DNA of 64,000 bases from Lepus europaeus (lineage: Eukaryota; Chordata; Mammalia; Lagomorpha; Leporidae). Made by a program: the position numbers and the translations under genes. The stretch spans positions 14,547,138 through 14,611,137 of the forward strand of contig NC_084831.1 in assembly GCF_033115175.1 (NCBI RefSeq), in the 5' to 3' direction. The notes below the pieces were generated by a model. The model saw nothing but the letters and a program-made list of their open reading frames with translations, did not search any database and had not been told where the DNA came from. Shown here piece after piece: positions 52,708-63,730 of this stretch; the first letter of the stretch is position 1; each line of letters opens with the position of its first letter.

Positions 52708-53032
52708 TTTTTTTTTTTTTTTTACAGGCAGAGTGGACAGTGAGAGAGAGAGACAGAAAGGTCTTCCTTTTCCGTTGGTTCACCCCCCAATGGCCGCTGC
52801 GGCCGGCACACTGTGCTGATCCGAAGCCAGGAGCCAGGTGCTTCCTCCTGGTCTCCCATGTGGGTGCAGGGCCCAAGCACTTGGGCCATCCTCCACTGCC
52901 CTCCCGGGCCATAGCAGAGAGCTGGCCTGGAAGAGGGGCAACCAGGATAGAATCCGGCGCCCCAACCGGGGCTAGAACCCAGTGTGCCGGCGCCGCAGGT
53001 GGAGGATTAGCCTAGTGAGCTGTGGTGCCGGC
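52708..53032 (-). mobile_element. Young CSINE
   Basis: acaggcagagtggacagtga to gctgtggtgccggcc. Flanks atcactgcgcactct and atcactgcacattct. Confidence 0.92.
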
Positions 53033-53150
53033 CATCACTGCACATTCTAACAACACTTGCAGCAAGGCTACAAGAGCTTCAACCACCCAGGAGCAGAATT
53101 CCTGAGAGTCACACGTATCGGGGGCCAAGATCAGCTTTTAATTTGACATC

Positions 53151-53480
53151 TTTTTTTATTATTTAAAGATCTTTTTAAATTTATTTGGAAGAGTTACAGA
53201 GAGAGAGCGAGAGCGAGAGAGGTCTTCTATCCTCTGGTTTACTCCACAGATGGCTGCAACGGCTGGAGCTGAGCTCATCCGAAGCCAGGAGCCAGGAGCT
53301 TCTTCCAGGTCTCCTATGCGGGTGCAGGGGCCCAAGGACTTGGGCCATCTTCTACTGCTTTCCCAGGCCATAGCTGAGAGCTGGATTGGAAGAGGATCAG
53401 CTGGGACTAGAACTAGTGCCCATATGGGATGCTGGCACCACAGGCAGTGGCTTCACCCGCTACGCCACAGTGTCAGCCCC
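53151..53480 (-). mobile_element. CSINE
   Basis: aatttatttggaagagttac to gccacagtgtcagcccc. TSD ttgacatcttt near both ends. Confidence 0.9.
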
Positions 53481-53489
53481 TTAAATTGA

Positions 53490-53879
53490 CATCTTTATCA
53501 GAGATGCCCCTCCTCTTCCCAACAAAGATGCTTTGTCAAATTTAACACATTTTCCATGACTGTTTTACATCCTGCTTGTCTATAAACCAGCAAGCAATCT
53601 CCCTTGACATAGCTGTGTCACTGCCCAAAGTGGTGGCATTGTCAATAGCGGGAACAAGGCCAGGGCTGCACATGACACAGTGGGCATCTCTAAATATCTG
53701 GTACTTTCAGGAGTAAATGAGAGTTTTGTAGCGAAAACTTGTCATGTTCTTCCTAGACAGGGCACTGCACAGCTTGAGAAGCAGCAGTAGTCCCCGGGGA
53801 AGAAGGGTGCAGGGGATTTTGGGATGCCTCACTGAGCCCTGGGAACAGCCCTGGCCCCAGCTCTGTCAGCAGAGGCTGT
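53490..53879. other. Intergenic, unassigned
   Basis: Nothing recognised. Confidence 0.35.
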
Positions 53880-54105
53880 GGGAGCAGGCACTAGGTTAGC
53901 GGTTCGGACGCAGATTAAACACCGGCGTCCTGCACGAGGAGCGCTGGGCTTGGTCCCACGTCCTGCTGCTGACTCCAGCTTCCTACTAACGTGGACGCTG
54001 GCTCAGCGGTGGAGTCCCTGCCACCCGCGTGGGGCACCTGGACTGAGCTCCCCGTGGCTGTGAGCATCTGGGGAGTGAACCAGAAGATGGGAGCTGTCAA
54101 ATTAG
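53880..54105 (+). mobile_element. CSINE, old
   Basis: gagcaggcactaggttagcg, gcatctggggagtgaaccag. Tail lost. Confidence 0.68.
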
Positions 54106-54204
54106 AAAAACAGAAACACAAACCAAAAAACAAAACAGAAGACCGAGCCTTCAGAGTATACCAGGAAAATAAAAACGCAAACACACTTGAACAATACAGA
54201 GAAC

Positions 54205-54385
54205 ATTAAAGAAATGTGGTCAAACCATGGCCTCTTGGGTGCGCAGCGTCCAGCCCTCCAGCCTGTGAGATCATCCGGTCTGGCCCTGCCAAGGCGACTG
54301 CCGGCAGAACTTGAAAGTCAATACATTTGGAGCAGGCTAATTTTTCAGTTGATAATTTTGCAAGGCCGCTGAGTGATGGTACCGT
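54205..54385 (+). mobile_element. Possible hAT-type DNA transposon fragment
   Basis: gcaggctaatttttcagttg and ataattttgcaaggcc resemble conserved stretches of old mammalian hAT elements. Confidence 0.4.
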
Positions 54386-55047
54386 TCTCACATGGCCTTT
54401 GACAGAGAGACAGTCCCCTCCCCGCAGGGAGGGAAGGATTGTGCATAAAGCAGGGCGGAGAAACAACAAGGGGCCACAGCGGAGATGCCGGGTGCTCTAC
54501 TTGGCCTCCTTTGGTCAGTCTCCTGGCAGCCCCATGGGGTGGATGGTGTCGTGATTACAGCGCGGAAACTGCTTTACATAACCCAGGCAAGGCTACGCGC
54601 ACGGCTATGATCTGTGCAGCTCCAGGGCCTGTCTGCTTCCCCCCCTCAAAGTGTGGAATGGCGACTGTCGTTTGGGGAAACAGTCGTTTTCGGAAAGCAT
54701 GGCCTCCAAGCTCAAGTCTCAGCTCTGACCGTTACTAGGCAGGTGACTTCCGTGGCACTCGGGCCCTGCTTGGTGCCACCTTCTATGTCACAAGCTGGCG
54801 TGGAGACCAAGTTAGAAGCTGCCTTGCACCGCTTAGCAAATTCGTTTACAAAGTGTCTGAACACGTGACTAGTGTGTCGTGGACACTGTGCCATGGGAAG
54901 GGCTGTTTCTGTTACGTAGCAGAAATCTAAAGCCTAAAGCACTCCTTGTGTTCAGCTAGCTTCCTGCCAGAGCTTCATCTACCCAGACAGTGGTTCTTAC
55001 ACCTTAGTGGCCTAAGAAGCCTCTGAGGTGCTGGTTAAGCAGGTTCT
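54386..55047. other. Intergenic, unassigned
   Basis: Nothing recognised. Confidence 0.35.
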
Positions 55048-55377
55048 TGGGCACAGGCCTGTGGCCTCGTGGCTAAAACTCAACCTGGGACCCGCACCGC
55101 CCTGTGCTGTGCCCTGGCTCTGCTCCCAGCTCTAGCTTCGTGCTAATGAGTGCCCCGGGAGGCAGGAGCTGGTGCTGCCTGGAGGGACTGGGTCCCTGCC
55201 ACCCCCATGGGGGGCCCAGACGGAGTTCCTGGCTCTTGGCTCCCGATTCTGCCTGCTCGGCCCCGCCCTGGATGTGCAGCACTTGGGGAGGAACACAGCC
55301 GCTGAGCGCTCTCTCCATCTCCGGCTGGCTGTCTCGTTCCATGTCTCGCAAATACACTTTAAAAAAAAAAAAAAAGC
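55048..55377 (+). mobile_element. CSINE, old
   Basis: gggcacaggcctgtggcctc, tail tctcgcaaatacactttaaa. Confidence 0.75.
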
Positions 55378-55970
55378 AAAAGCAGTGTGTTGGGCTCCTT
55401 CAGGTTCTGTTTCAGTGGGTTGGGGTCTGTGGTTTGCGTGTCCAGTGAGCTCCCGGGTGCTGGCCAAGGCCCCGTCCCTTGGAGTGTTGCTGCTGTTTGC
55501 AGGAACCCAGTCCCAGGGGCCTGCGGTCGCTCCAGCACACGGCGTGGCGACACTTGTGCACTGCAAATAGAAGCCCTGCTATCCCTTTTGCTGAGTGAGA
55601 ATTGTTTTTAAAAACATCAAAAAAAGTCAGTCTCTAGTGAATTCCACTAGGTGAGAAGATAAGGAGACTTCCAGAAAGTTCTGTGCTCCGGTTTGTCCAG
55701 GGGGACTTGATTCAGCTCCAGACTTTGCCGTGAGAAAGAAGTGTCGCCGCACGTGGCTCCCCTTCACTCGTCCGTCGCACACCCTCCCAGCCCCGCCGCT
55801 GAGATGAGCTCCCTCCTTGAACCCCTCCTTAGCTGATTCAGTTCTTCAGATGCTTCCACGTAAAGTTCGCCTCGGAAGGAAAGCATCCCCCAACCTCCCG
55901 TCTACACAGGGTCTCCACTGTGTGCGCCACAGCACTGTGGGCTCAAAAATGCACCACTGGAATTCTATAT
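55378..55970. other. Intergenic, unassigned
   Basis: Nothing recognised. Confidence 0.35.
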
Positions 55971-55974
55971 GTGT

Positions 55975-56156
55975 GTGTCCTCCTCCTGGTCTCCCACGCG
56001 GGTGCAGGGCCCAAGCACTTGGGCCATCCTCCACTGCTTTCCCAGGCCACAGCAGAGAGCTGGACTGGAAGAGGGGCAACCGGGACAGAACCGGTGCCCA
56101 TTTGGGATGCTGGCGCTGCAGGCGGAGGATTAACCAAGTGAGCCAGGGCGCCCGCC
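55975..56156 (-). mobile_element. CSINE, tail half missing
   Basis: Starts in cctcctcctggtctcccacg, ends gagccagggcgcccgccc. Confidence 0.87.
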
Positions 56157-56402
56157 CTTCACTTTCTATATCAACCTCATCACACTGCATGCCATGTCTG
56201 TGCCTGTACTTAGAATTCTTCTCTAGGTAAAAAGCAAGAGCCTGGGATATTAATTTAGGCCAATATTAACCTGGCCTACGACAGCCTCAACTCTGGGTCA
56301 TATTAGGATCTTGTGGGGAAATTAAAAGGAAAACATCTGATACCCAGGTTTATTCCCAGGATTTGGAAATAGGTAGTGGGGGATGGAGTCCCAGGACCTG
56401 TA

Positions 56403-56737
56403 CTTTTTTTTTTATATATATATTTATTTTATTTATTTGAAAGAGTTAGAGAGAGAGGTAGAGACAGAGAGAGAGGTCCTCCATCCGCTGGTTCACTCCC
56501 CAGATGGCCGCAACGGCAGGAGCTGTGCCTATCTGAAGCCAGGAACCAGGAGCTTCTTCCGGGTCTCCCACGTGGGTGCAGGGGCCCAAGGACTTGGGCC
56601 ATCTTCTACTGCTTTCCCAGGCCATAGCAGAGCGCTGGATCGGAAGAGGAGCACCCGGGACTAGATTTGGCGCCCGTATGGGATGCCAGCGCTGCAGGCC
56701 AGGGCTTTAACCTGCTGCGCCACAGCACCAGGCCCCC
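56403..56737 (-). mobile_element. CSINE
   Basis: ttattttatttatttgaaag to gccacagcaccaggccccc. Confidence 0.9.
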
Positions 56738-56939
56738 AGGATCTGTAGTTTTAAAAGCTCTCTATGCGACTCCTGTAGGCGCCAAACACTGGCACCATCG
56801 ACTCTCATTATGCTGTCAAGGGAAGCTAAGGACGACAGTCATTTGACTTGGCAAAGTTCTAGGACCTGTAGAGTCAAATATGGCATCCCAAGGGCATCCT
56901 AAGGGCAATCACTGGCAGCGCCAATTCCCATGGCAGCGT

Positions 56940-57184
56940 CTGAGTGGGGGGCCAGGCTCTGCCCCTGGCTCCAGCTTCGCGCTAATGCACACCCTGGGAA
57001 GCAGCAGGCCATGGCTCAAGTACTTAGGGCCCCGACATGCACATGGGCCACTCTGATGAGGTTCATGCTCCTGGCTGTAGCCTGGCTCAGCCCCAGCTGT
57101 TGTGGCCATTTGGGGAACAAACCAGCAGACGGGCGATCTCTGTCTCTCTGCCTTTCAAATAAATAAGTAAATAAATAAATAAAG
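56940..57184 (+). mobile_element. CSINE, head missing
   Basis: ccccctggctccagcttcgc-like start, tail cctttcaaataaataagtaa. Confidence 0.8.
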
Positions 57185-57660
57185 TTCACTATCGCATCAT
57201 CACCAAGGCCTCACCTCTTTGTTGAGGTTGTTAGCAGTACTGAAGGTGATGCCGAACGGTGGCTCCGGAGAAGTACTCTGGAGCAGCCAGGGAGGCCGCA
57301 GACCTGGGTGGTGATCGGCCAGTGAACAGCGCCGCCTGCGTGACCACACGATTCCCTCCAGCGCCCTGCACCGCTCCGCCCACGGCTCGCAGCGTTTGCG
57401 GTAGCAGCTCCTGACATCCGCCCAGGTAGCATTTTCTCCCGCTGGTTCCTCTGACTGCCAGCGTAAAACCTGGATCTGTTTACCTGTTGATCTCTTTATT
57501 TAGCGAAGCATTAAGCCCTGGACTGTGATGTTGATTAACAATGTTATCTCAAAAACATAAAAGAAAGAAAGAAGGAAGGGTGGAGGGAGAAGTGGGAAGA
57601 AGGGAATATCATTATATTCTTAGAAATGTATCTGTGAACTACATTGAATCTGTTCTCTAT
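57185..57660. other. Intergenic, unassigned
   Basis: Slightly CpG-rich at 57240-57430, but no gene signal. Confidence 0.35.
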
Positions 57661-57668
57661 TAATATTG

Positions 57669-58003
57669 TTTTTTGTTTGTTTGTTTGTTTTTGACAGGCA
57701 GAGTGGATAGTGAGAGACAGAGAGAAAGGTCTTCCTTTTTGCCGTTGGTTCACCCTCCAATGGCCGCTGCGGCCAGCACATCGCGCTAATCTGAAGCCAG
57801 GAGCCAGGTGCTTTTCCTGGTCTCCCATGCGGGTGCAGGGCCCAAGGACTTGGGCCATCCTCCACTGCCTTCCTGGGCCATAGCAGAGAGCTGGCCTGGA
57901 AGAGGGGCAACTGGGATAGAATCCGGCACCCTGACCGGGACTAGAACTTGGTGTGCCGGCGCCGCAAGGCGGAGGATTAGCCTATTAAGCCACGGCGCCG
58001 GCC
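57669..58003 (-). mobile_element. Young CSINE with (GTTT)n tail
   Basis: gacaggcagagtggatagtg to gccacggcgccggcc. TSD taatattg at 57661-57668 and 58004-58011. Confidence 0.92.
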
Positions 58004-58151
58004 TAATATTGCATTAACATTAAAAAATAAAGTATCAGAAAAAAGGAAAAATTGTTAATAAAAAAAACCTTTGATGTTTCCTAAATAAACTCACTTAAGA
58101 ATTTATTTACCTTAAAGTATTATTTTAGCTCCATCTCAAGTTTTTGCTTTT

Positions 58152-58410
58152 GTTTTTTAAAGATTAACTTATTTGTTTGAAAGGCAGAGTGACACAGCAG
58201 TGGAGGATGGCCCAAAGGTTCAGCCCCTGCACCCATGTGGGAGACCCGACCCGGATGAAGCTCTTGGCTCCTGGTTTTGGCCTGGCCCAGCCCTGGCCAT
58301 TGTGGCCATCTGGGGAGTGAACCAGAGGATGGAAGATCTCTCTGTTTCTCCCTTTCTCTCTGTAACTCTGACTTTCAAATAAATGCATCTTTGGAAAAAA
58401 AAAAAAACTA
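58152..58410. mobile_element. Fold-back CSINE: antisense tail joined to sense body
   Basis: 58152-58195 is an antisense CSINE tail (aaagattaacttatttgttt, ggcagagtgacac). It runs without a gap into sense body cagtggaggatggcccaaag and sense tail gactttcaaataaatgcatc. Confidence 0.8.
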
Positions 58411-58639
58411 GAGAGGAGACAAGTCTCCCTGCAGGAGAACTCCAAATAATGTAAGTAGACAGTCTCACTCCACGAGGGAAGAAGGGTTGGATTCTTTCCT
58501 GTTCCCGCCTCCCTGACCCACCCAGTGTGGGCTGGGTGTAGGGACCAACTTTCAAATAGATTAGAGAAAGAAAGGGGGGACAAAAAAGGAACTTTTAGAG
58601 AGGAGAAACCCGGCAGGAAGCCAAGGTTAACATCACCAG

Positions 58640-59068
58640 TGATGTCCTACGGCTGGCATGTAACTGCTCATCCTAACGAGAAAGGCACTTCACTTATTCT
58701 CGCCCAAAATCTACTACTCCAGTTTAAAATGAGAAAGCCTCCAAGCCAAAGTTGAGAGACATTCTAACGTACCTCATTACTATGCAAAATTGTCAAGGGT
58801 TTGAGGAACAAGAAAGACCAAAAAATGATCAAAGGCCAGGGAGCTCTTGGGAGACACCAGGAGGAAAATGCAGTGAGCACGGTCCCCGGGGCTGCACCTG
58901 ATCCAGAAAAGGCCATCAGTGAACGTCCAAAAGGCCTGGGGTTTAGTTGACAGCAACGTACCACTGCCAGTGTCTTAGTTTAGACACACGTTCTATGGAA
59001 ATATGTGATTAATGGGAGGTTGGGAAGCGGGGAAAGCCTGTGAAGTCTGTTATTTCAAAATAAAACAT
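58640..59068 (+). mobile_element. Ancient L1M 3' end
   Basis: aaaattgtcaagggtttgag, aggaacaagaaagaccaaaa, gtttagttgacagcaacgta, gtgtcttagtttagacacac, ttatttcaaaataaaaca follow the L1M 3' UTR order. Confidence 0.7.
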
Positions 59069-59106
59069 TTATTAAAAATCATTGGCACATGATTCTCTAG
59101 AACTTT

Positions 59107-59323
59107 GTTTTTTTAAAGATTTATTTATTTGAAAGGCAGAGTTACAGAGAGGCAGAGGCAGGGAGAGAGAAAAAGGAGAGAGAGAGAGAGTCTTCCATCC
59201 GCTGGTTCACTCCCCAAACAGCCACAATGGCTGGAACTGGGCCAATCCGAAGCCAGGAGTCAGGAGCTAATTCCGCGTCTCCAACATGGGTGCAGGGGCT
59301 CAAGGACCTGGCCGTCTTCCACT
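59107..59323 (-). mobile_element. CSINE, head missing
   Basis: aaagatttatttatttgaaa to gcaggggctcaaggacctgg. Confidence 0.87.
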
Positions 59324-59624
59324 GTCTATATAGTTAATTTTTTGGCAAGCAAATCACCTTACATTTTAGGAGCAAACATAGTATTAAAATCTCTTTTTCT
59401 GGGTGGTTCCACGTGTAATAGGTTACCATTTTCCCGTTGAGGGATGTATGTGGGGTTTGAAAGCAGTGAGCACACAGTGTGTCTCTCCCTAAACTCCTCG
59501 GGGATATGGAGAGCTGTGTCTCAGCCTTATGGAACGGAAAGAAGTCTTGTACAAAACTGTTCTGCTGGGACCAAGTAGCAGAAGCTGGTTTCAAGGCATT
59601 TTTACCCCTGACTGAGCAATTTTT

Positions 59625-59991
59625 TTTTCAATTTTTTTATTTATTTTTATTTTTATTTATTTATTTATTTTTGACAGGCAGAGTGGATAGAGAGAGAGAG
59701 AGACAGAGAAAAAGGTCTTCCTTTTTGCCGTTGGTTCACCCTCCAATGGCCGCTGCGGCCGGCGCATTGCGCTGATCCGAAGCCAGGAGCCAGGTGCTTC
59801 TCCTGGTCTCCCATGCGGGTGCAGGGCCCAAGCACTTGGGCCATCCTCCACTGCCTTCCCGGGCCATAGCAGAGAGCTGGCCTGGAAGAGGGGCAACCGG
59901 GATAGAATCCGGCGCCCCAACCGGGACTAGAACCCGGTGTGCCGGCACCGCAAGGCGGAGGATTAGCCTGTTAAGCCACGGTGCCGGCCAG
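59625..59991 (-). mobile_element. Young CSINE with 16-bp TSD
   Basis: gacaggcagagtggatagag to gccacggtgccggccag. TSD tgactgagcaattttt at 59609-59624 and 59992-60007. Confidence 0.94.
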
Positions 59992-60007
59992 TGACTGAGC
60001 AATTTTT

Positions 60008-60289
60008 ACTCACGACAAAAAGGCAGCCTCAGTCCATGGACTAAATAGACACTGTGTCAATGAAGCAGACACTGGCCACATCTGAACTCTGCCGAGACAA
60101 TTTCCCCAGGGTAAGTTGTAGTAGCTTTTAATTTGTGCAATAATTTCAGTCCTAAGAAAAGATGCTCAAGTAGCAAGAAAAGAGAACAAGAAATGAGCAG
60201 AACCTAGACACCAGGGTGAAGATGCCACATGTCTCAGGCGAGACACCACGTCTACAGAGCGACACGGAAATTCTCAGGGATTGTTTAGC
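60008..60289. other. Intergenic, unassigned
   Basis: Nothing recognised. Confidence 0.35.
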
Positions 60290-60300
60290 ATTAGCTGACA

Positions 60301-60643
60301 AGCGGGCGCCGCGGCTCACTAGGCTAATCCTCCGCCTGTGGCGCCGGCACCCCGGGTTCTAGTCCCGGTTGGGGCGCCAGATTCTGTCCCAGTTGCCCCT
60401 CTTCCAGGCCAGCTCTGTGCTGTGGCCCGGGAGTGCAGTGGAGGATGGCCCAAAGTGCTTGGGCCCTGTACCTGCATGGGAGACCAGGAGGAAGCACCTG
60501 GCTCCTGACTTCGGATCGGCGCAGTGCACCGGCCATAGCGGCCACTTGGGGGGGTGAACCAGTGGATGGAAGACCTCTCTCTGTCTCTCTCACTGTCTAA
60601 CTCTGCCTGTCCAAAAAAAAAAAAAAAAAAAAAAAAAAAAGAA
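60301..60643 (+). mobile_element. Young CSINE with 11-bp TSD and long poly-A
   Basis: gcgggcgccgcggctcacta head, ctgcctgtcc plus about 28 A. Flanks attagctgaca at both ends. Confidence 0.93.
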
Positions 60644-60708
60644 TTAGCTGACAGTTGTAAACGTATTCCCAAGTTGTGTCAAAAGAAGTTACATCTGAAG
60701 AATAAAAA

Positions 60709-60832
60709 ACTTAAAGGGAGCGGGAGAGGGGAGGGTTGGGGGCGGGAGGGAAATTATGGGAGGGGGAAGCCATTGTAATCCATAAGCTGTACACTGGAAA
60801 TTTATATTCATTAAATAAAAGTTAAAAAAAAA
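60709..60832 (+). mobile_element. Rabbit-type L1 3' end, heavily 5'-truncated
   Basis: G-rich tract (gagaggggagggttgggggc), then ggaagccattgtaatccata, tatattcattaaataaaagt and poly-A, the familiar end of lagomorph L1. Confidence 0.75.
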
Positions 60833-60852
60833 AAACCCTTAAAGATGGCAAA

Positions 60853-60966
60853 ATTGGGGCCAGTGGTGTAGTGGGGGCAGTGAACCAGTGGATAGAAGAC
60901 TTCTCTGTCTCTCTATGACTCTGCCTTTCAAATAAATAAGTAAAACTTAAAAAGGAAAAAAAAAAA
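60853..60966 (+). mobile_element. CSINE, internally deleted
   Basis: Head ggggccagtggtgtagtg joined to gcagtgaaccagtggatag, tail ctttcaaataaataagtaaa. Confidence 0.85.
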
Positions 60967-60999
60967 TGGAAAAATCTCTGCTGTGAGGTTCCGGATGTT

Positions 61000-61310
61000 T
61001 CAAACACTCGTGAGGTAGGATCATCTGCTCAATGTTGACTGCAGGTCAAACCAGAGCAGTACATGACTCCATTTGTAGGGAATGTCTGGAATAAGCTCAC
61101 CCATGGGAACAAGGAGTGTAGTGGCTCCCTAGGGCTGACGGTGGAACATCAGGAGTGACTTCTTGAGCGTGGGATCTGTTCTGGGGTGATGAAAACGATC
61201 TGAAATTAGGTGACGGTGATGATTGCCCGACTGTTCACAGACTAAAAACCACTCAGTTGTGCACTCTACAGGAGTGGATATTATAGTGTGGGGTTATTGA
61301 GAAAAATAAA
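61000..61310 (+). mobile_element. Ancient L1M 3' end
   Basis: ctggggtgatgaaaacgatc, gtgacggtgatgattgcccg, ctaaaaaccactcagttgtg, attgagaaaaataaat. Confidence 0.75.
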
Positions 61311-61414
61311 TGCAAACAAAAGGCACATAAAATGCTGCTCTCTACAGCAACACAGGGCACACAGGAGAGAAGTGTTAGCTGTGGGTCAAAACAGGTGCAC
61401 TGGATCACCCCATT

Positions 61415-61520
61415 TTCTTCATGAACACAAGCTCCATGAGAAGAAAAACCACTTCAGCCACTATTAAGTCTACTTAGCACACAGAGGACATTCGGTAAAT
61501 ACTTGTTAAATGAAGCAAGT
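61415..61520 (+). mobile_element. L2 3' end fragment
   Basis: acaagctccatgagaagaaa and ttagcacacagaggacattc, ggtaaatacttgttaaatga. Confidence 0.6.
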
Positions 61521-61591
61521 GTATGATACCCCTGTGAACTGGCTTGTCGGTCTGTGTAACCACCTAAAATTGAGTTTCTTTTGAAAGTGGG

Positions 61592-61923
61592 TGTTTGGCC
61601 AGTGCTGTGGCGTAGTGGGTAAAGCCACCGCCTGCAGTACTTACATCCCATATGGCAACCAGTTCGAGTCCTGGCTGTTACACTTCCGATCCAGGTCTCT
61701 GCTATGGCCTAGGAAAGCAGTGGGAGATGGCTCAGGTCATTGGGCACCTGCAACCACGTGGGAGACCTGGAGGAAGCTCCTGGCTTTGGATCAGCGCAGC
61801 TCCAGCCATTGCAGCCAACTGGAGAGTGAACCAGTGGATGGAAGACCTCTCTCTCTGCCTCTCCTTCTCTCTGTGTAACTCTGACTTTCAAATAAATAAA
61901 TAAATACATCTTTAAAAAAAAAG
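61592..61923 (+). mobile_element. CSINE
   Basis: ttggccagtgctgtggcgta, tail actttcaaataaataaataa. Confidence 0.92.
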
Positions 61924-62574
61924 ATATATAAGCTTTAAAAATGGTCCCAGGAGGCTGCTGAAGAGGGGATGATAAACTGATGGACTCATGTCTGAAAAGG
62001 TGTGATGGCAGAGTTCTCAGATTAAAAAAAAAGTGGAATTTAAAAACCACGATCATTCTGATCAGTAAAAAGTAGATGTCATGGTTCTTTGCTAGAAATG
62101 AGAAAGCTTCCATTTGAATTACTGAATAGCTGTGAATTAACTGGATTGATTCGTGTCTATGTACATGTAACTCAATGCACTGAAAAAAGATGGCGCCTTG
62201 TTGCCAGAGCTGGAACGGGTGAAAGGGCTTTTGCTGCAGCTCAGGGCGCAGGTCTGCCAGTGCTGGTGATGCTGCCTAATACTTCAAACAAAATCACCAA
62301 CCCCTGCCTTCTAGTACGAAGGCTGTGGAGCGGCCACAAGCCTAACATGGTTCGCTCATCTCACTCCCTCTTATTCTGCCAGCAGGTGATGCTCACGTGT
62401 CCTGTGTACATGGGACAAGACAGCCAATGGTTACTCTGCAGTCTCCTGATCATACTTCAGCATCCAGATGAGGTTTCAAACATCACCTCTGCCATTGCAC
62501 TACAGATGTCTAGTTTTTTGTTCAAAGATTTTTCTCTTTCTCCTGCATTCATTTGTCCATATACAAAAACCAGT
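61924..62574. other. Intergenic, unassigned
   Basis: Contains part of a chance open frame. No gene signal. Confidence 0.35.
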
Positions 62575-62882
62575 CATGGGGTGGGAATCTGGTGTAGCAG
62601 TTACATCACTGTTGGGATGCCTACATCCCATATCAGAGTGCTGGGTTTGAGTCCTGGCTCGACTCCCCAGTCCAGCTTCCGGCTACCGTGCATCCTGTGA
62701 GGTAGCAAGTAACACACTGAGTAGTTGGGTCTCACCCACATGGGAGACCTGGAATGAGTTCCTGGCTCTTGGCTTTGGCCTGGCCCAGCCCTGGCTGCTG
62801 CATATATTTGGGGAGTGAACCAATGAATGGGAGATCTCTAACTGTCCCTCTTCTAATATTCAAAAAAGTAAAATTATTTTAA
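62575..62882 (+). mobile_element. CSINE, old
   Basis: atggggtgggaatctggtgt, B-box-like gggtttgagtcctgg, degenerate tail. Confidence 0.75.
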
Positions 62883-63074
62883 CAGTCACATGCCACATAA
62901 TGATGTTTCAGTCTGTAATGAACTGCATGTATGATGATAATCTCATATTAAATTGTCTAGTGACATTTTAACTCTCAACATCAGCGTATAATGTATTCTT
63001 CACACATTGGCGATGTTGTAAGCAAACCTACTGTACTCATTGCCAGTCATATAAAAGTACAGTGCACTGAGGTG

Positions 63075-63352
63075 ATGCCTCTGGCTGCAGTGCCCACATC
63101 CCTTATGTTCGCCGGTTCAAGTCCTGGCTGCTCCACTTCTGATGCAACTCCCTGCTAATGCACCTGGGAAGCCAATGGGAGATGGCCCAAGTCCTTAGGC
63201 TCCTGCACCCTTGTGGCAGATCCAGAAGAAGCTCCTGGCTCCTGGCTCCGGTCTGGCCCAGTTGGGGAGTGAACCAACGGTGGAAAGTCTCTCTCTCTCT
63301 CTCCTCCTCTATGTCTGCCTTTCAAATAAATAAAATCAATCTTTTAAAAACA
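63075..63352 (+). mobile_element. CSINE nested in the inverted-repeat element
   Basis: gaggtgatgcctctggctgc start (head degraded), tail cctttcaaataaataaaatc. Confidence 0.83.
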
Positions 63353-63396
63353 GAATTATGCACAATACGTAACACTTGATAATAAATCATGCCACT

Positions 63397-63423
63397 GGTA
63401 CTCACTGTGATACAGTGAGTACC
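63397..63423. repeat. Perfect short palindrome
   Basis: GGTACTCACTGT, 3-base spacer GAT, ACAGTGAGTACC: 12 matched pairs. Confidence 0.9.
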
Positions 63424-63730
63424 CGCCTACTTACCAGCATGGACGTTACCAGCAGCCTCACGAGCCTTGTGTTTACCATGTCCCTTGATGTGTCAAGCAG
63501 GGGCACTGGTTGACTGTCCTACACCTTCTCGTTTGTGTAAGTCTAGTCCATCATGTTTGTACAAAGCACTGTCCAATACCGTGTTTCCTGGCAGTTTATC
63601 CCCGATGTGGAGTGATGCGTGACTGTATTGATGGACAGGCTATCTTCACTCCCTGAAAGACCCGCAAACAACACTACCCGGTCTTCCCCAAGCTCCTCAC
63701 CCCCCAGCTCCTGCGAGTACAGCAAAAACC

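Larger units (their letters stand above)
62884..63628. mobile_element. Old inverted-repeat DNA transposon, split by a CSINE
   Basis: Left end cagtcacatgccacataatg and right end gtggagtgatgcgtgactg are inverted copies. Interior ccagtcatataaaagtacag and aacacttgataataaatcat fit a known old mammalian element whose name I do not recall. Confidence 0.55.

Noticed and set aside
62089-62700. A 203-codon open frame on the plus strand
   Set aside because: No recognisable domain, the end runs into an old CSINE, and no promoter or splice context. Chance frame.
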